Of a DNA stretch of 64,000 nucleotides, positions 35,096 through 43,327 are shown piece by piece. The stretch comes from Actinomycetospora sp. TBRC 11914 (GTDB taxonomy: Bacteria > Actinomycetota > Actinomycetes > Mycobacteriales > Pseudonocardiaceae): positions 1-64,000 of the forward strand of contig NZ_JABBND010000003.1 of the NCBI RefSeq assembly GCF_012933465.1, in the 5' to 3' direction. A model generated the notes under the pieces. It was not told where the DNA came from, made no database searches, and was given only the letters and a program-made list of their open reading frames with translations. A program made the position numbers and the translations under genes. Numbering within the stretch: the first letter of the stretch is position 1; each line of letters begins with the position of its first letter.

Positions 35096-36288
35096 GCCGG
35101 CATCCGCCGGTAGACCCGGCGGGCGTTGTCGCGAGCGATCATGGTGGCCACCCGTTCGGCGTCGGCGGGAGCGATCTCGTCGGTCGCGCAGGCCTGCTCG
35201 AGCAGCCCGCCGAGCGCGGCGCGGAAGCGCAGCGCGCCCAGCAGGTGCAGCTCGGGCAGGCCGTAGGCGTCCGAGGCGTAGAGCACCTTGGCAAAGGGAG
35301 CGAGCTCGAGCATCTCGGCGATCACCGACCGGGAGCGGGCCCCCACGTAGGGCACGGCCAGGCTCACGTCGACGTGGACGCAGGAGAACACCTGCGCGAG
35401 CCACGCCGCCTGGCGGTGGTACGGGTAGGTGTGCAGCAGGCACAGCGGTACGCCGAGCGGCTCGACCAGCCGCGCGAAGCCCGCGAGCAGGGCGGGGTCG
35501 GACCGGTGGAGGTCCTCGTCGGCGTCCCCGAACCCGGTGTGCAGCTGCAGCGGCAGCCCGGTGTCGAGGCCGGCCCAGATGCCGTGGCGCAGCAGCACCG
35601 GGTCGCGTAGCGGGGTGTGGTCGACGGCACGTCGCGGCAGCCACGTGTCGGCCGCCTTGGCGACCTCCACCGGCTCCGGGCGGCGCGGATCGACGTCCAG
35701 GCCCGCGCGGTAGGCGAGCACGGTCTTGCAGGCCACGGCGAGCGGGCGGGTCCCCGCGGCGGTGCGCCGGGCGACCTCGGCGGCCACCGCGTCGCCGTAG
35801 CCGGTCGCGTCCACCCCGGCGTCGGCGACGTCCTCGGCGACCGCCTCGAGGCGCACCACCTCGCCGACCGGCGCCGACGCGGCCACGGCCAGCTCGTCCA
35901 GCCCCAGCAGCCCGTCGGCGGCGAACCCGTGGTCGACCAGCAGCGCCTCGGTCCCCGCCGCGCGCAGCAGCGCCCGGGAGGCGGGGCCGGCGCCGATCTC
36001 GGCGCGGCGGGCGAGGTAGTCCTCGGGTGGGGCGTGCGGCGGCAGGCCGAGCACCGGCGCGCACCAGCGGCGCACCGAGAAGCCGAGCGCGGAGTCGAAC
36101 GCCGAGGTGCCGGGGGCGGGGCCGTCCCCCTCGGTGAGCAACGACTCGAACGCCGGGCGGTCGAGGTCACCCGCCACCACCGAGTGGCAGTGGTGGTCGA
36201 CCAGCCCCACGCCGTCGAGGAAGCTGACGGGGCCGGCCGGGACCAGGCCGAGCGCGACGAGGCCCTCGGGCGGCGTCGGGCAGCTCAC
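35092..36288 (-). CDS. Amidohydrolase family protein (FluG N-terminal domain-like)
   Basis: A 398-residue TIM-barrel amidohydrolase of the Amidohydro_2 type. Metal ligands are in GLVDHHCHSVVAGD near the N-terminus, in LPLQLHTGFGDADED and in VLYASDAYGLPE. It resembles the N-terminal half of FluG and bacterial proteins often found beside glutamine synthetase homologues that make gamma-glutamyl amides; the relevant GS here lies far away (60920-62302). Four-nt overlaps with both neighbours show translational coupling. Confidence 0.82.
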   Translation of the reverse strand: MSCPTPPEGLVALGLVPAGPVSFLDGVGLVDHHCHSVVAGDLDRPAFESLLTEGDGPAPGTSAFDSALGFSVRRWCAPVLGLPPHAPPEDYLARRAEIGAGPASRALLRAAGTEALLVDHGFAADGLLGLDELAVAASAPVGEVVRLEAVAEDVADAGVDATGYGDAVAAEVARRTAAGTRPLAVACKTVLAYRAGLDVDPRRPEPVEVAKAADTWLPRRAVDHTPLRDPVLLRHGIWAGLDTGLPLQLHTGFGDADEDLHRSDPALLAGFARLVEPLGVPLCLLHTYPYHRQAAWLAQVFSCVHVDVSLAVPYVGARSRSVIAEMLELAPFAKVLYASDAYGLPELHLLGALRFRAALGGLLEQACATDEIAPADAERVATMIARDNARRVYRRMPA

Positions 36289-37577
36289 TGCCCCGACCTG
36301 GGGTCGAGCTCCCCTACCGGCGTGCTCCCCTCACTGCTGCGTCTCCCGTCCCGCACCAGCGTCGCGACGCACTCCACGTGGTGGGTCATCGGGAACGCGT
36401 CGAACACCCGCAGGCCCTCGAGCCGGTAGCCCGCCTCGCCCAGGGCCGCGACGTCGCGGGCGAGCGCCGCGGGGTCGCAGGCGACGTGGACGAGGCGCCG
36501 CGCCCCGACGGCGCCGAGCCGCGCGGCCAGCGCCCGGCCGAGGCCCTTGCGGGGCGGGTCGGCCACGACGACGTCGGGCGCCCCGTCGGCCCGCACGAGC
36601 GAGTCCAGCACCTTCTCCACCCGGCCCCGCACCACCCGGCACGACGGCAGGTCGGCGAGGTTGGTGCCCGCCGCCGCGGTCGCGTCGGGGTCGGACTCGA
36701 CGAGGACGACGAGCCCGTCGGCCCCCACCCGCTCCGCGAGCGCCGCCGCGATGAGCCCGGCCCCGCCGTAGAGGTCCCAGACCGTCTCGCCGGCCGCGAG
36801 GTCGCCGGCGCCCTCGAGGGCCGCGGCCACCACCGCGTCGGCCGCGCCCGGGTGCACCTGCCAGAACGCGGGCGCCGGGAGCTCCCAGTCGCGCCCGGCG
36901 GCATGCTCGTGGGCCACCCCGGAGCCGGTCTCGGCGTGCCGCTCGCCCTCGAACAGCTCGGCGGTGTGGGTCTCCCCCGCGGCGTCGCGCACGATCTCGA
37001 TCTCCGCAGTGGGCGTCCAGCCGCGCTCGAGCACCGGCTCCAGCGCGCCCGGCGCCGCGATCGGGCACATCCCGACGGGGAGCACCTCGTGGCTGCGGTG
37101 GGCCCGCAGCCCGGGCCGGCCGTCGTCGGTGACCGCCATCCGCAGCCGGGTGCGCCAGCCCAGCGGGCCGCCGGGCAGGGCCTCGCAGACGACCTCGCGC
37201 TCGATGCCGGCGAGCCGGGCGAGCTGCTCGGCGACGACGGCGGCCTTGAGCGCGCGCTGGGTGTCGTGGTCGGCGTGCTGCCAGTCGCAGCCGCCGCACC
37301 CCCCGGGGCCGGCCCAGGGGCACACCGGCTCGACGCGGCCGGGGGCCTCCCGCAGCACGGTGACCGCGTCGGCGCGGCAGAAGGACCCGCCGCCGTCCTC
37401 GGTGACCACCGCGTGGACCCGCTCGCCGGGCAGGGCGTGGCGGACGAAGACCACCCGGCCCTCGTGGCGGGCCACGCAGTGCCCGCCGTGGGCGACCGCG
37501 CCGACCTCGACGTCGAGCAGGCGGTCCACCCACGACCCGGCCTGCTCCCCCGCCGCGGTCGCGGGGTCAGCGGACAT
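36285..37577 (-). CDS. TrmA/RlmCD-type RNA 5-methyluridine methyltransferase
   Basis: A 430-residue SAM-dependent RNA (uracil-5) methyltransferase. It has an N-terminal TRAM domain (LLDVEVGAVAHGGHCVARHEGRVVFVRHALPGE), a Cys cluster for an iron-sulfur centre (VCPWAGPGGCGGCDW), SAM motif (VWDLYGGAGLIAAAL), and the catalytic region ADPPRKGLGRAL ... VHVACDPAALARDVA with the nucleophilic Cys. Target (23S rRNA or tRNA) unknown. Same position as Rv2689c. Overlaps the permease gene end by 11 nt. Confidence 0.9.
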   Translation of the reverse strand: MSADPATAAGEQAGSWVDRLLDVEVGAVAHGGHCVARHEGRVVFVRHALPGERVHAVVTEDGGGSFCRADAVTVLREAPGRVEPVCPWAGPGGCGGCDWQHADHDTQRALKAAVVAEQLARLAGIEREVVCEALPGGPLGWRTRLRMAVTDDGRPGLRAHRSHEVLPVGMCPIAAPGALEPVLERGWTPTAEIEIVRDAAGETHTAELFEGERHAETGSGVAHEHAAGRDWELPAPAFWQVHPGAADAVVAAALEGAGDLAAGETVWDLYGGAGLIAAALAERVGADGLVVLVESDPDATAAAGTNLADLPSCRVVRGRVEKVLDSLVRADGAPDVVVADPPRKGLGRALAARLGAVGARRLVHVACDPAALARDVAALGEAGYRLEGLRVFDAFPMTHHVECVATLVRDGRRSSEGSTPVGELDPRSGQ

Positions 37578-39708
37578 CGGCGCCCGGGCGCGGCGGCGCC
37601 CCGTCGGGGCCCGCGGGGTCCTTGGGCGACGTGGTGGTGCCCGACGTCGGGCCGAGCGGGGGCAGGGTGCCCGGGGCCTCGGCGGCCCGGTGCGGCGCGG
37701 CGCCCCCGTTGCCGGGCGGCGGCGCCTCGTAGCCGCGGCGCGCCACCCCGGGCGCCATCGGGGGCCGCCGGGCCGCGGCCCGCGCCGACGACTCGAGCTG
37801 CCACGGCACGCTGACCACCATCACGCCCTTCTGGAACAGCAGCCGGCCCTTGAGGCGCAGCGCGCTCTGGTTGTGCAGCAGCTGCTCCCACCAGCGCCCG
37901 AGCACGTACTCGGGGATGAACACCGTGACGACGTCGCGGGGGTTGTCGGTCCGGATCCGCTTGACGTACTGCAGGATCGGCCGGGTGATCTCCCGGTAGG
38001 GCGACTCCAGCACCTTGAGCGGCACCGGGAGCTGGCGGTGCTCCCAGTCGGCGACCACCTTGCGGGTGTCGGCGTCGTCGACGTTGACCGTGATCGCCTC
38101 GAGGACGTCGGGCCGCGTCGCGCGGGCGTAGGCGACCGCCCGCAGCGTCGGGAGGTGCACCGTCGAGACCAGCACCACCGCGTGATTGCGGCTGGGCAGG
38201 ACCGCGTCGATGACCTCGGGCGCGGCGATCTCCTCGGCCACCCGGTCGTAGTGCTTGCGGATGGAGAGCATCAGCGCGAAGGCCAGGGCGCCGGCCACGA
38301 TCGCGATCCACGCCCCGACGGCGAACTTGGTGACGAGCACGACGACGAGGACGACCCCGGTCATGGTCGCGCCGAACGCGGAGACGATGCGGACCCGGTG
38401 GAGCCGGCGCCGCTCGCCGCCGTCGGTCTCGGTGCGCAGCAGCCGGTTCCAGTGCCGGACCATCCCGGTCTGCGACAGCGTGAACGAGACGAACACGCCG
38501 ACGGTGTACAGCGGGATCAGCGCCGTGACCTGGGCACCGAACCCCACGACGAGCACCACCGCGAAGAACGCCAGGAACAGGATCCCGTTCGAGAACGCGA
38601 GCCGGTCGCCGCGGGTGTGCAGCTGGCGGGGCAGGTAGCGGTCCTGGGCGAGGATCGAGCCGAGCACCGGGAAGCCGTTGAACGCGGTGTTCGCGGCCAG
38701 CACCAGGATCAGCGCCGTGAAGATCGTCACCGCCCAGAACCCGGGCGCGAAGCCCTGGAAGATCGTCTGGGCGAGCTGGGCGATCAGCGTCTCCTGCTTG
38801 TAGCCCGGGGGGGCGCCGGCGATCTGGGTGTCCGGGTCCTCCGCGAGGTGCACCCCGGTGGCGCGCGCGAGGGCGAGCATGCCGGCGAACAGACCGACCG
38901 CGATGAGCCCGAGCATCGCGAGGGTGGTCGCGGCGTTGCGCGACTTGGGCTTGCGGAAGGCCGGGACGCCGTTGGAGATCGCCTCGACGCCGGTCAGCGC
39001 GGCGCAGCCCTGGGTGAACGAGCGCAGCACGAGGAACATCAGGGCGAACTGCGAGAGCTGCTGGTCCTCGGCGACGACGTCGATCGCGGCGCTCGGCGCG
39101 GTCAGCGGCTCCCCGACCACGACGATCCGGATCACCCCGACGACGATCATCGCGACGAGGCTCGCGATGAAGCAGTAGACCGGGATCGCGAACGCCGCCC
39201 CGGACTCGCGCACGCCGCGCAGGTTGACCGCGGTGAGCACGAGGATCGCCGCCACGCAGAAGAGGACCTTGTGCGTGCCGACGAACGGGATGAGCGCGCC
39301 GAGGTTGTCCGCGGCCGAGGACATCGACACCGCGACCGTCAGCGTGTAGTCGACGAGCAGCGCGGACGCCACCGTCAGCCCCGCCGGCCGGCCCAGGTTG
39401 ACCGTGGCGATCTCGTAGTCGCCGCCGCCGGAGGGGTAGGCGTGCACGTTCTGCCGGTAGCTGATCACCACGGTCGCGAGGACCAGGACCACCGCGAGGC
39501 CGATCCACGGCGAGAACACGTAGGCGCCGAGCCCGGCCAGCGACAGGGTGACCAGGACCTCCTGCGGCGCGTACGCCACGGAGGACAGGGCGTCGGAGGC
39601 GAACACGGGGAGCGCGATGCGTTTGCGCAGCAACGTGTCCGAGAGCTCGTCGCTGCGGAACGGGAGTCCGAGCACGAGGCGTTTCGCGGCGGTCGCGAGC
39701 CTGGGCAC
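37567..39708 (-). CDS. APC-superfamily permease, KimA-like potassium importer
   Basis: A 713-residue transporter with about 12 membrane helices in the first 475 residues (LPVFASDALSSVAYAPQEVL is the family start) and a cytoplasmic C-terminal domain of USP-like type (residues ~500-650: NHAVVLVSTVHLPTLRAVAYA). The architecture matches KimA (YdaO), a high-affinity K+/H+ symporter inhibited by c-di-AMP in Firmicutes. The last 60 residues are Pro/Gly-rich. The divergent gene pair encodes TrkA-type K+ regulators, which supports potassium transport. Confidence 0.82.
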   Translation of the reverse strand: MPRLATAAKRLVLGLPFRSDELSDTLLRKRIALPVFASDALSSVAYAPQEVLVTLSLAGLGAYVFSPWIGLAVVLVLATVVISYRQNVHAYPSGGGDYEIATVNLGRPAGLTVASALLVDYTLTVAVSMSSAADNLGALIPFVGTHKVLFCVAAILVLTAVNLRGVRESGAAFAIPVYCFIASLVAMIVVGVIRIVVVGEPLTAPSAAIDVVAEDQQLSQFALMFLVLRSFTQGCAALTGVEAISNGVPAFRKPKSRNAATTLAMLGLIAVGLFAGMLALARATGVHLAEDPDTQIAGAPPGYKQETLIAQLAQTIFQGFAPGFWAVTIFTALILVLAANTAFNGFPVLGSILAQDRYLPRQLHTRGDRLAFSNGILFLAFFAVVLVVGFGAQVTALIPLYTVGVFVSFTLSQTGMVRHWNRLLRTETDGGERRRLHRVRIVSAFGATMTGVVLVVVLVTKFAVGAWIAIVAGALAFALMLSIRKHYDRVAEEIAAPEVIDAVLPSRNHAVVLVSTVHLPTLRAVAYARATRPDVLEAITVNVDDADTRKVVADWEHRQLPVPLKVLESPYREITRPILQYVKRIRTDNPRDVVTVFIPEYVLGRWWEQLLHNQSALRLKGRLLFQKGVMVVSVPWQLESSARAAARRPPMAPGVARRGYEAPPPGNGGAAPHRAAEAPGTLPPLGPTSGTTTSPKDPAGPDGAPPRPGADVR

Positions 39709-39956
39709 GGCGCAGAGCGTAGGCCGAACGCGTGGGCCACGGGCAGGGCGACCGGACGGGCCCTCCCGTCACCCCCGTCGGGTCGATCCGGTCTGCGCCC
39801 GAACGTCCGGACCTCGCCCCCGATCACCCGTTGCCGCACGGATGGTCGCGGGCACCCGATAGCGTGCGCGCGGCGATCCGACGCCGTGCCCACGCGTGGT
39901 CGGGTCGGGGTCGGGGCGACCGGGGGCCGGAGGGCCCGCGGGCGACGGGAGGACGC

Positions 39957-40622
39957 GTGCACATCGTCGTCATGGGCTGCGGCCGCGTGGGGTCGGCGCT
40001 GGCCCTGTCGCTGGAGCGCCTCGGCCACCAGGTCGCGGTCGTCGACCGCGACCCCCAGGCGTTCCGGCGCCTGGGCAACGACTTCCACGGCCAAGAGGTC
40101 ATCGGCGTCGGCTTCGACCGGGAGGTGCTCACCTCCGCCGGCATCCACCGCGCGGAGGCGTTCGCGGCCGTCTCGTCGGGCGACAACTCCAACATCATCT
40201 CCGCGCGTGTCGCGCGGGAGACGTTCGGCGTCGAGACGGTCGTGGCCCGGATCTACGACGCCAAGCGCGCCGCGGTCTACGAGCGCCTCGGGATCCCGAC
40301 GGTGGCCACGGTGCCGTGGACCACGGACCGCTTCCTGCGGATGCTGCTGCCCGACGGCGTCGCCACCGCGTGGCGCGACCCCTCCGGCACCGTCGCGATC
40401 ATGCAGCTGCCGTTCCACGAGGACTGGTCGGGGCACCCGGTCACCGAGCTCGAGGAGGCGACCGGCAGCCGCGTCGCCTTCATCGTCCGGTTCGGCACCG
40501 GGGTGCTGACCCGGCCCGACACCGTGATCCAGGCCGACGACGTGGTCTACGCGGCCGCCGTCAGCGGGACGGTCGCGACGGTCACCCAGGCGGCGCTGAC
40601 GGCGCCCGTGGAGCGGGGGTAG
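39957..40622 (+). CDS. TrkA family potassium uptake regulator (CeoB-like)
   Basis: A 221-residue TrkA protein: RCK_N domain with the NAD-binding start MHIVVMGCGRVGSALALSLE, then VSSGDNSNIISARVA, and an RCK_C domain in the last ~80 residues. GTG 39957 is preceded by GGGAGGA. Located 6 nt upstream of a second TrkA gene. Mycobacterial CeoB/CeoC occupy the same place. It should gate a K+ transporter, probably the divergent KimA-like permease. Confidence 0.92.
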   Translation: MHIVVMGCGRVGSALALSLERLGHQVAVVDRDPQAFRRLGNDFHGQEVIGVGFDREVLTSAGIHRAEAFAAVSSGDNSNIISARVARETFGVETVVARIYDAKRAAVYERLGIPTVATVPWTTDRFLRMLLPDGVATAWRDPSGTVAIMQLPFHEDWSGHPVTELEEATGSRVAFIVRFGTGVLTRPDTVIQADDVVYAAAVSGTVATVTQAALTAPVERG

Positions 40623-40628
40623 CCGGCC

Positions 40629-41312
40629 ATGCGCGTGACGATCGCCGGAGCGGGCGCCGTGGGGCGCTCGATCGCCTCCGAGCTCATCGAGAACGGCCAC
40701 GAGGTGATGCTCATCGAGCGCGACCTCGCCGAGGTCGAGCCCGAGGCGGTGCCCCAGGCCGAGTGGGTGCACGCCGACGCCTGCGAGGTGGCCTCGCTCG
40801 AGGACGCGCAGGTGCAGGACTGCGACGTCGTCATCGCGGCCACCGGCGACGACAAGGTCAACCTCGTCGTCTCGCTGCTCGCGAAGACCGAGTTCGCGGT
40901 GCGCCGCGTGGTCGCGCGGGTGAACGACCCCCGCAACGAGTGGCTGTTCACCGAGGCGTGGGGCGTCGACGTCGCGGTGTCGACGCCGCGCATGCTCGCG
41001 GCGATGGTCGAGGAGGCCGTCTCGGTCGGCGACCTCGTGCGGCTGCTGACCCTCCGCCAGGGCAAGGCCAACCTCGTCGAGGTGACGCTGCCCTCGGACA
41101 CCCCGCTCGCCGGCCGCCCGGTGCGCGACGTCCCGCTGCCCGCCGACGCCGCGCTGGTCGCGATCCTGCGCGGCGGTCGCGTGATCGTCCCGCAGTCCGA
41201 CGACCCGCTCGAGGGCGGCGACGAGATGCTCTTCGTCGCGGGCGAGGGTGTCGAGCAGGAGATCCACACGGTGCTGACGACGCGGGACCCGGGTGGGCAG
41301 GATCTGATCTAG
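40629..41312 (+). CDS. TrkA family potassium uptake regulator (CeoC-like)
   Basis: A 227-residue second TrkA: MRVTIAGAGAVGRSIASELI (NAD motif), CDVVIAATGDDKVNLVVSLLAKTEF, then a C-terminal RCK_C domain (LVEVTLPSDTPLAGRPVRDVPLP). Six nt separate it from the first TrkA gene, so both are one operon and may form a hetero-oligomeric ring. Confidence 0.92.
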   Translation: MRVTIAGAGAVGRSIASELIENGHEVMLIERDLAEVEPEAVPQAEWVHADACEVASLEDAQVQDCDVVIAATGDDKVNLVVSLLAKTEFAVRRVVARVNDPRNEWLFTEAWGVDVAVSTPRMLAAMVEEAVSVGDLVRLLTLRQGKANLVEVTLPSDTPLAGRPVRDVPLPADAALVAILRGGRVIVPQSDDPLEGGDEMLFVAGEGVEQEIHTVLTTRDPGGQDLI

Positions 41313-41383
41313 GGGCCGGCGTCAGCGGTGTCGCATCGCAGACGTTGGACTCGGGAAACCCACACTCACGGACGGGGCGCGCC

Positions 41384-41827
41384 GTGCTCGACGGAGCGAT
41401 CACCCTTCCCGGCGGCGGCCTCGTCCGCGGCCGGGGACTGCGCCACGGGCTGCCCCCCGGCCCGACGCCCGCCTTCGGCCTCTACCTGGGCTCCCGCCGG
41501 GCCGCCGCCCGCCACGACGAGGCCCTGACCTGGCCGCGCCGCTGGCTCGTCTGGCCGGACTTCCGGCTCCCCCGCCATCCCACCGAGGCCGCCGACGCGG
41601 TCGTCGGGACCCACCACCGCATCGTCGACCTCGGCGAGGACGTCGAGGTGGCGTGCGGCGGCGGGGTCGGGCGCACCGGCACGGTGCTGGCCTGCCTCGC
41701 GGTCCTCGACGGGCTGGGTCCCGACGAGGCCGTGGCCTGGGTCCGCGCGCACCACCACCGTCGGGCGGTCGAGACCCCGGGTCAGCGCCGGTGGGTCCAC
41801 CGGTTCGCGGCCGGGCATCCGGCCTAG
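41384..41827 (+). CDS. Protein-tyrosine-phosphatase-like protein (CX5R)
   Basis: A 147-residue protein whose C-terminal half holds a CX5R phosphatase loop, CGGGVGRTGT, at about residues 89-98, followed by the helix VLACLAVLDGLGPDEAVAWV and a common RAHHHRRAVETPGQ ending. The usual His before the Cys (HCxxGxxR) is Ala here. Dual-specificity or tyrosine phosphatase activity is plausible. GTG 41384; it overlaps the convergent CGNR gene by 4 nt. Confidence 0.7.
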   Translation: MLDGAITLPGGGLVRGRGLRHGLPPGPTPAFGLYLGSRRAAARHDEALTWPRRWLVWPDFRLPRHPTEAADAVVGTHHRIVDLGEDVEVACGGGVGRTGTVLACLAVLDGLGPDEAVAWVRAHHHRRAVETPGQRRWVHRFAAGHPA

Positions 41828-42438
41828 CCGTCCGAGGCCCGCGCGTGGTGGCGGGCCGCCTTGGCGCGGTTGCCGCAGGTCGCCATCGAGCACCAGCGCC
41901 GGCGCCGCGACGGCGAGGGGTCGAGGAAGAGCCACGAGCAGCGCCCGCACCGCCCGATCCGGCGGCGCTCCTCCCCCGCCAGCAGCGCCCCCGTCGCCAG
42001 CGCGAGGCGCCGGCCCGGCAGCGCGAGCCCGGCGTCGTCGACCGTGACCGGCCAGGCCGGGCCGCGCGTCGGGTCGGGGGCCGGGCGGGCGGCGCGGTGG
42101 GCGGCGACGACGTCGTCCGTGACCCGCGCCCGGTCGGCCTCCTCCTCGGCCGCCTCCCCACGCACCGCCGCGGCCAGCCACCGGTACAGCGCCTCGCGCT
42201 GGGCGTGCACGTCCGCGAGCGCCCGGTCCGCGGCCTCCGGGTCGGCCGCGGCGAGGTCGGACAGCGCGGCGGCCTCGGCGTCGTCGACCACGTCCGCCGC
42301 CGCCGCCCAGGCCACCAGGTCGGCGTAGGTCACCAACCGCTCGACACGCTCGCGCCGGAAGCCGCCGACGGTGTTGGTGAAGTCCAGCGCCACGTGTCCC
42401 GCGACGAACGCCTCCGGTCCCCAGTCCACGGTTGACAC
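41824..42438 (-). CDS. CGNR zinc-finger / ABATE domain regulator
   Basis: A 204-residue putative transcriptional regulator. N-terminal ABATE domain (FVAGHVALDFTNTVGG) and a C-terminal CGNR treble-clef zinc finger: two upstream Cys in GRCGRCSWLFLDPSPSRRRRW and the signature CSMATCGNRAKAARHHAR. Such proteins probably bind small ligands and DNA. It is divergent from the dehalogenase-type hydrolase; a perfect palindrome surrounds its -10 box, so autorepression and control of the hydrolase are likely. Confidence 0.88.
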   Translation of the reverse strand: MSTVDWGPEAFVAGHVALDFTNTVGGFRRERVERLVTYADLVAWAAAADVVDDAEAAALSDLAAADPEAADRALADVHAQREALYRWLAAAVRGEAAEEEADRARVTDDVVAAHRAARPAPDPTRGPAWPVTVDDAGLALPGRRLALATGALLAGEERRRIGRCGRCSWLFLDPSPSRRRRWCSMATCGNRAKAARHHARASDG

Positions 42439-42451
42439 CTCGCTCCGTCCT

Positions 42452-42486
42452 CGTCTAACCCTGATAGTAGCGAAAGGGGTTAGACG
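42452..42486. promoter_or_regulatory. Perfect 10-bp-arm operator with embedded -10 boxes
   Basis: Arms CGTCTAACCC (42452-42461) and GGGTTAGACG (42477-42486) are exact inverses separated by 15 bp. The spacer holds TACTAT on the minus strand (42464-42469) and GATAGT on the plus strand (42463-42468), candidate -10 boxes for the two divergent genes. The right arm ends directly before the ATG at 42487. Confidence 0.75.
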
Positions 42487-43308
42487 ATGGAACTCACCGA
42501 GACCTTCACCTTCCGGGGCGACCGCGTTCGCTGGGGCGCGGTCGGCGACGGCGACCCGCTGGTGCTGCTGCACGGCACCCCGTTCTCCTCCGTGGTGTGG
42601 CGGCGCATCGCGCCGCACCTCGCCCGCCGTCGTCGGGTCGTCGCGTTCGACCTGCTCGGCTACGGGCGCTCCGAGCAGCGCGCCGGCCAGGACGTGTCCC
42701 TCGGCGTGCAGAACGAGCTGTTCGCCGCGCTGCTCGACCACTGGGGCCTGCGGCGGCCCGACGTCGTCGCCCACGACTTCGGCGGCGCCACCGCGCTGCG
42801 CACCCACCTGCTCGACGGCCGCGACTACCGCACGCTGACGCTGATCGACCCGGTGGCGCTGAGCCCGACCGGCTCCGAGCTCGTGCGGGCCGCCCGCGGC
42901 CACGCCGACGCCTACGCCGCGCTGCCGCCGTACGTGCACGAGGCGGTCCTGCGGGCTTATGTCGACTCCGGGGTGCACCGCACGCTCGACGAGACCGAGA
43001 TGCGCCGCTACCTCGACCCGTGGACCGGGGAGGTCGGGCAGGCGGCGTTCTACCGCCAGATCGCGCAGATGCACGACCGCTACACCGACGACATCGCGGA
43101 CCGGCTCGGCGACGTCCGCTGCCCGACGACGATCCTCTGGGGCGCGCGGGACGGCTGGATCCCGGTCGCCCGCGGGCACGACCTCGCCGCGCGCATCCCG
43201 GGCGCCGACCTGCGGGTCGTCGACGACGCCGGGCACCTCCTGCAGGAGGACAGCCCCGAGACGGTGGTGGCGACGGTGCTCGAGGTCCTCGACGGTGCGC
43301 CCGTGTGA
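42487..43308 (+). CDS. Alpha/beta hydrolase, haloalkane dehalogenase / epoxide hydrolase type
   Basis: A 273-residue hydrolase. Oxyanion motif LLHGTPFSS, then the nucleophile elbow VVAHDFGGATA, where Asp rather than Ser is expected to be the nucleophile, as in haloalkane dehalogenases, fluoroacetate dehalogenases and epoxide hydrolases. A late ILWGARDGWIP supplies the acid and DDAGHLLQED the catalytic His. Regulated probably by the divergent CGNR protein. The exact substrate is unknown. Confidence 0.88.
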   Translation: MELTETFTFRGDRVRWGAVGDGDPLVLLHGTPFSSVVWRRIAPHLARRRRVVAFDLLGYGRSEQRAGQDVSLGVQNELFAALLDHWGLRRPDVVAHDFGGATALRTHLLDGRDYRTLTLIDPVALSPTGSELVRAARGHADAYAALPPYVHEAVLRAYVDSGVHRTLDETEMRRYLDPWTGEVGQAAFYRQIAQMHDRYTDDIADRLGDVRCPTTILWGARDGWIPVARGHDLAARIPGADLRVVDDAGHLLQEDSPETVVATVLEVLDGAPV

Positions 43309-43327
43309 TCGCTGCGAGACTGCCGCC

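Noticed and set aside
36964-40509. Very long plus-strand open frame (1181 codons) over the RNA methyltransferase and permease genes
   Set aside because: It is antisense to two clearly recognised genes, is Arg/Pro/His-rich, and shows no family resemblance; long antisense frames are expected at about 73% GC.
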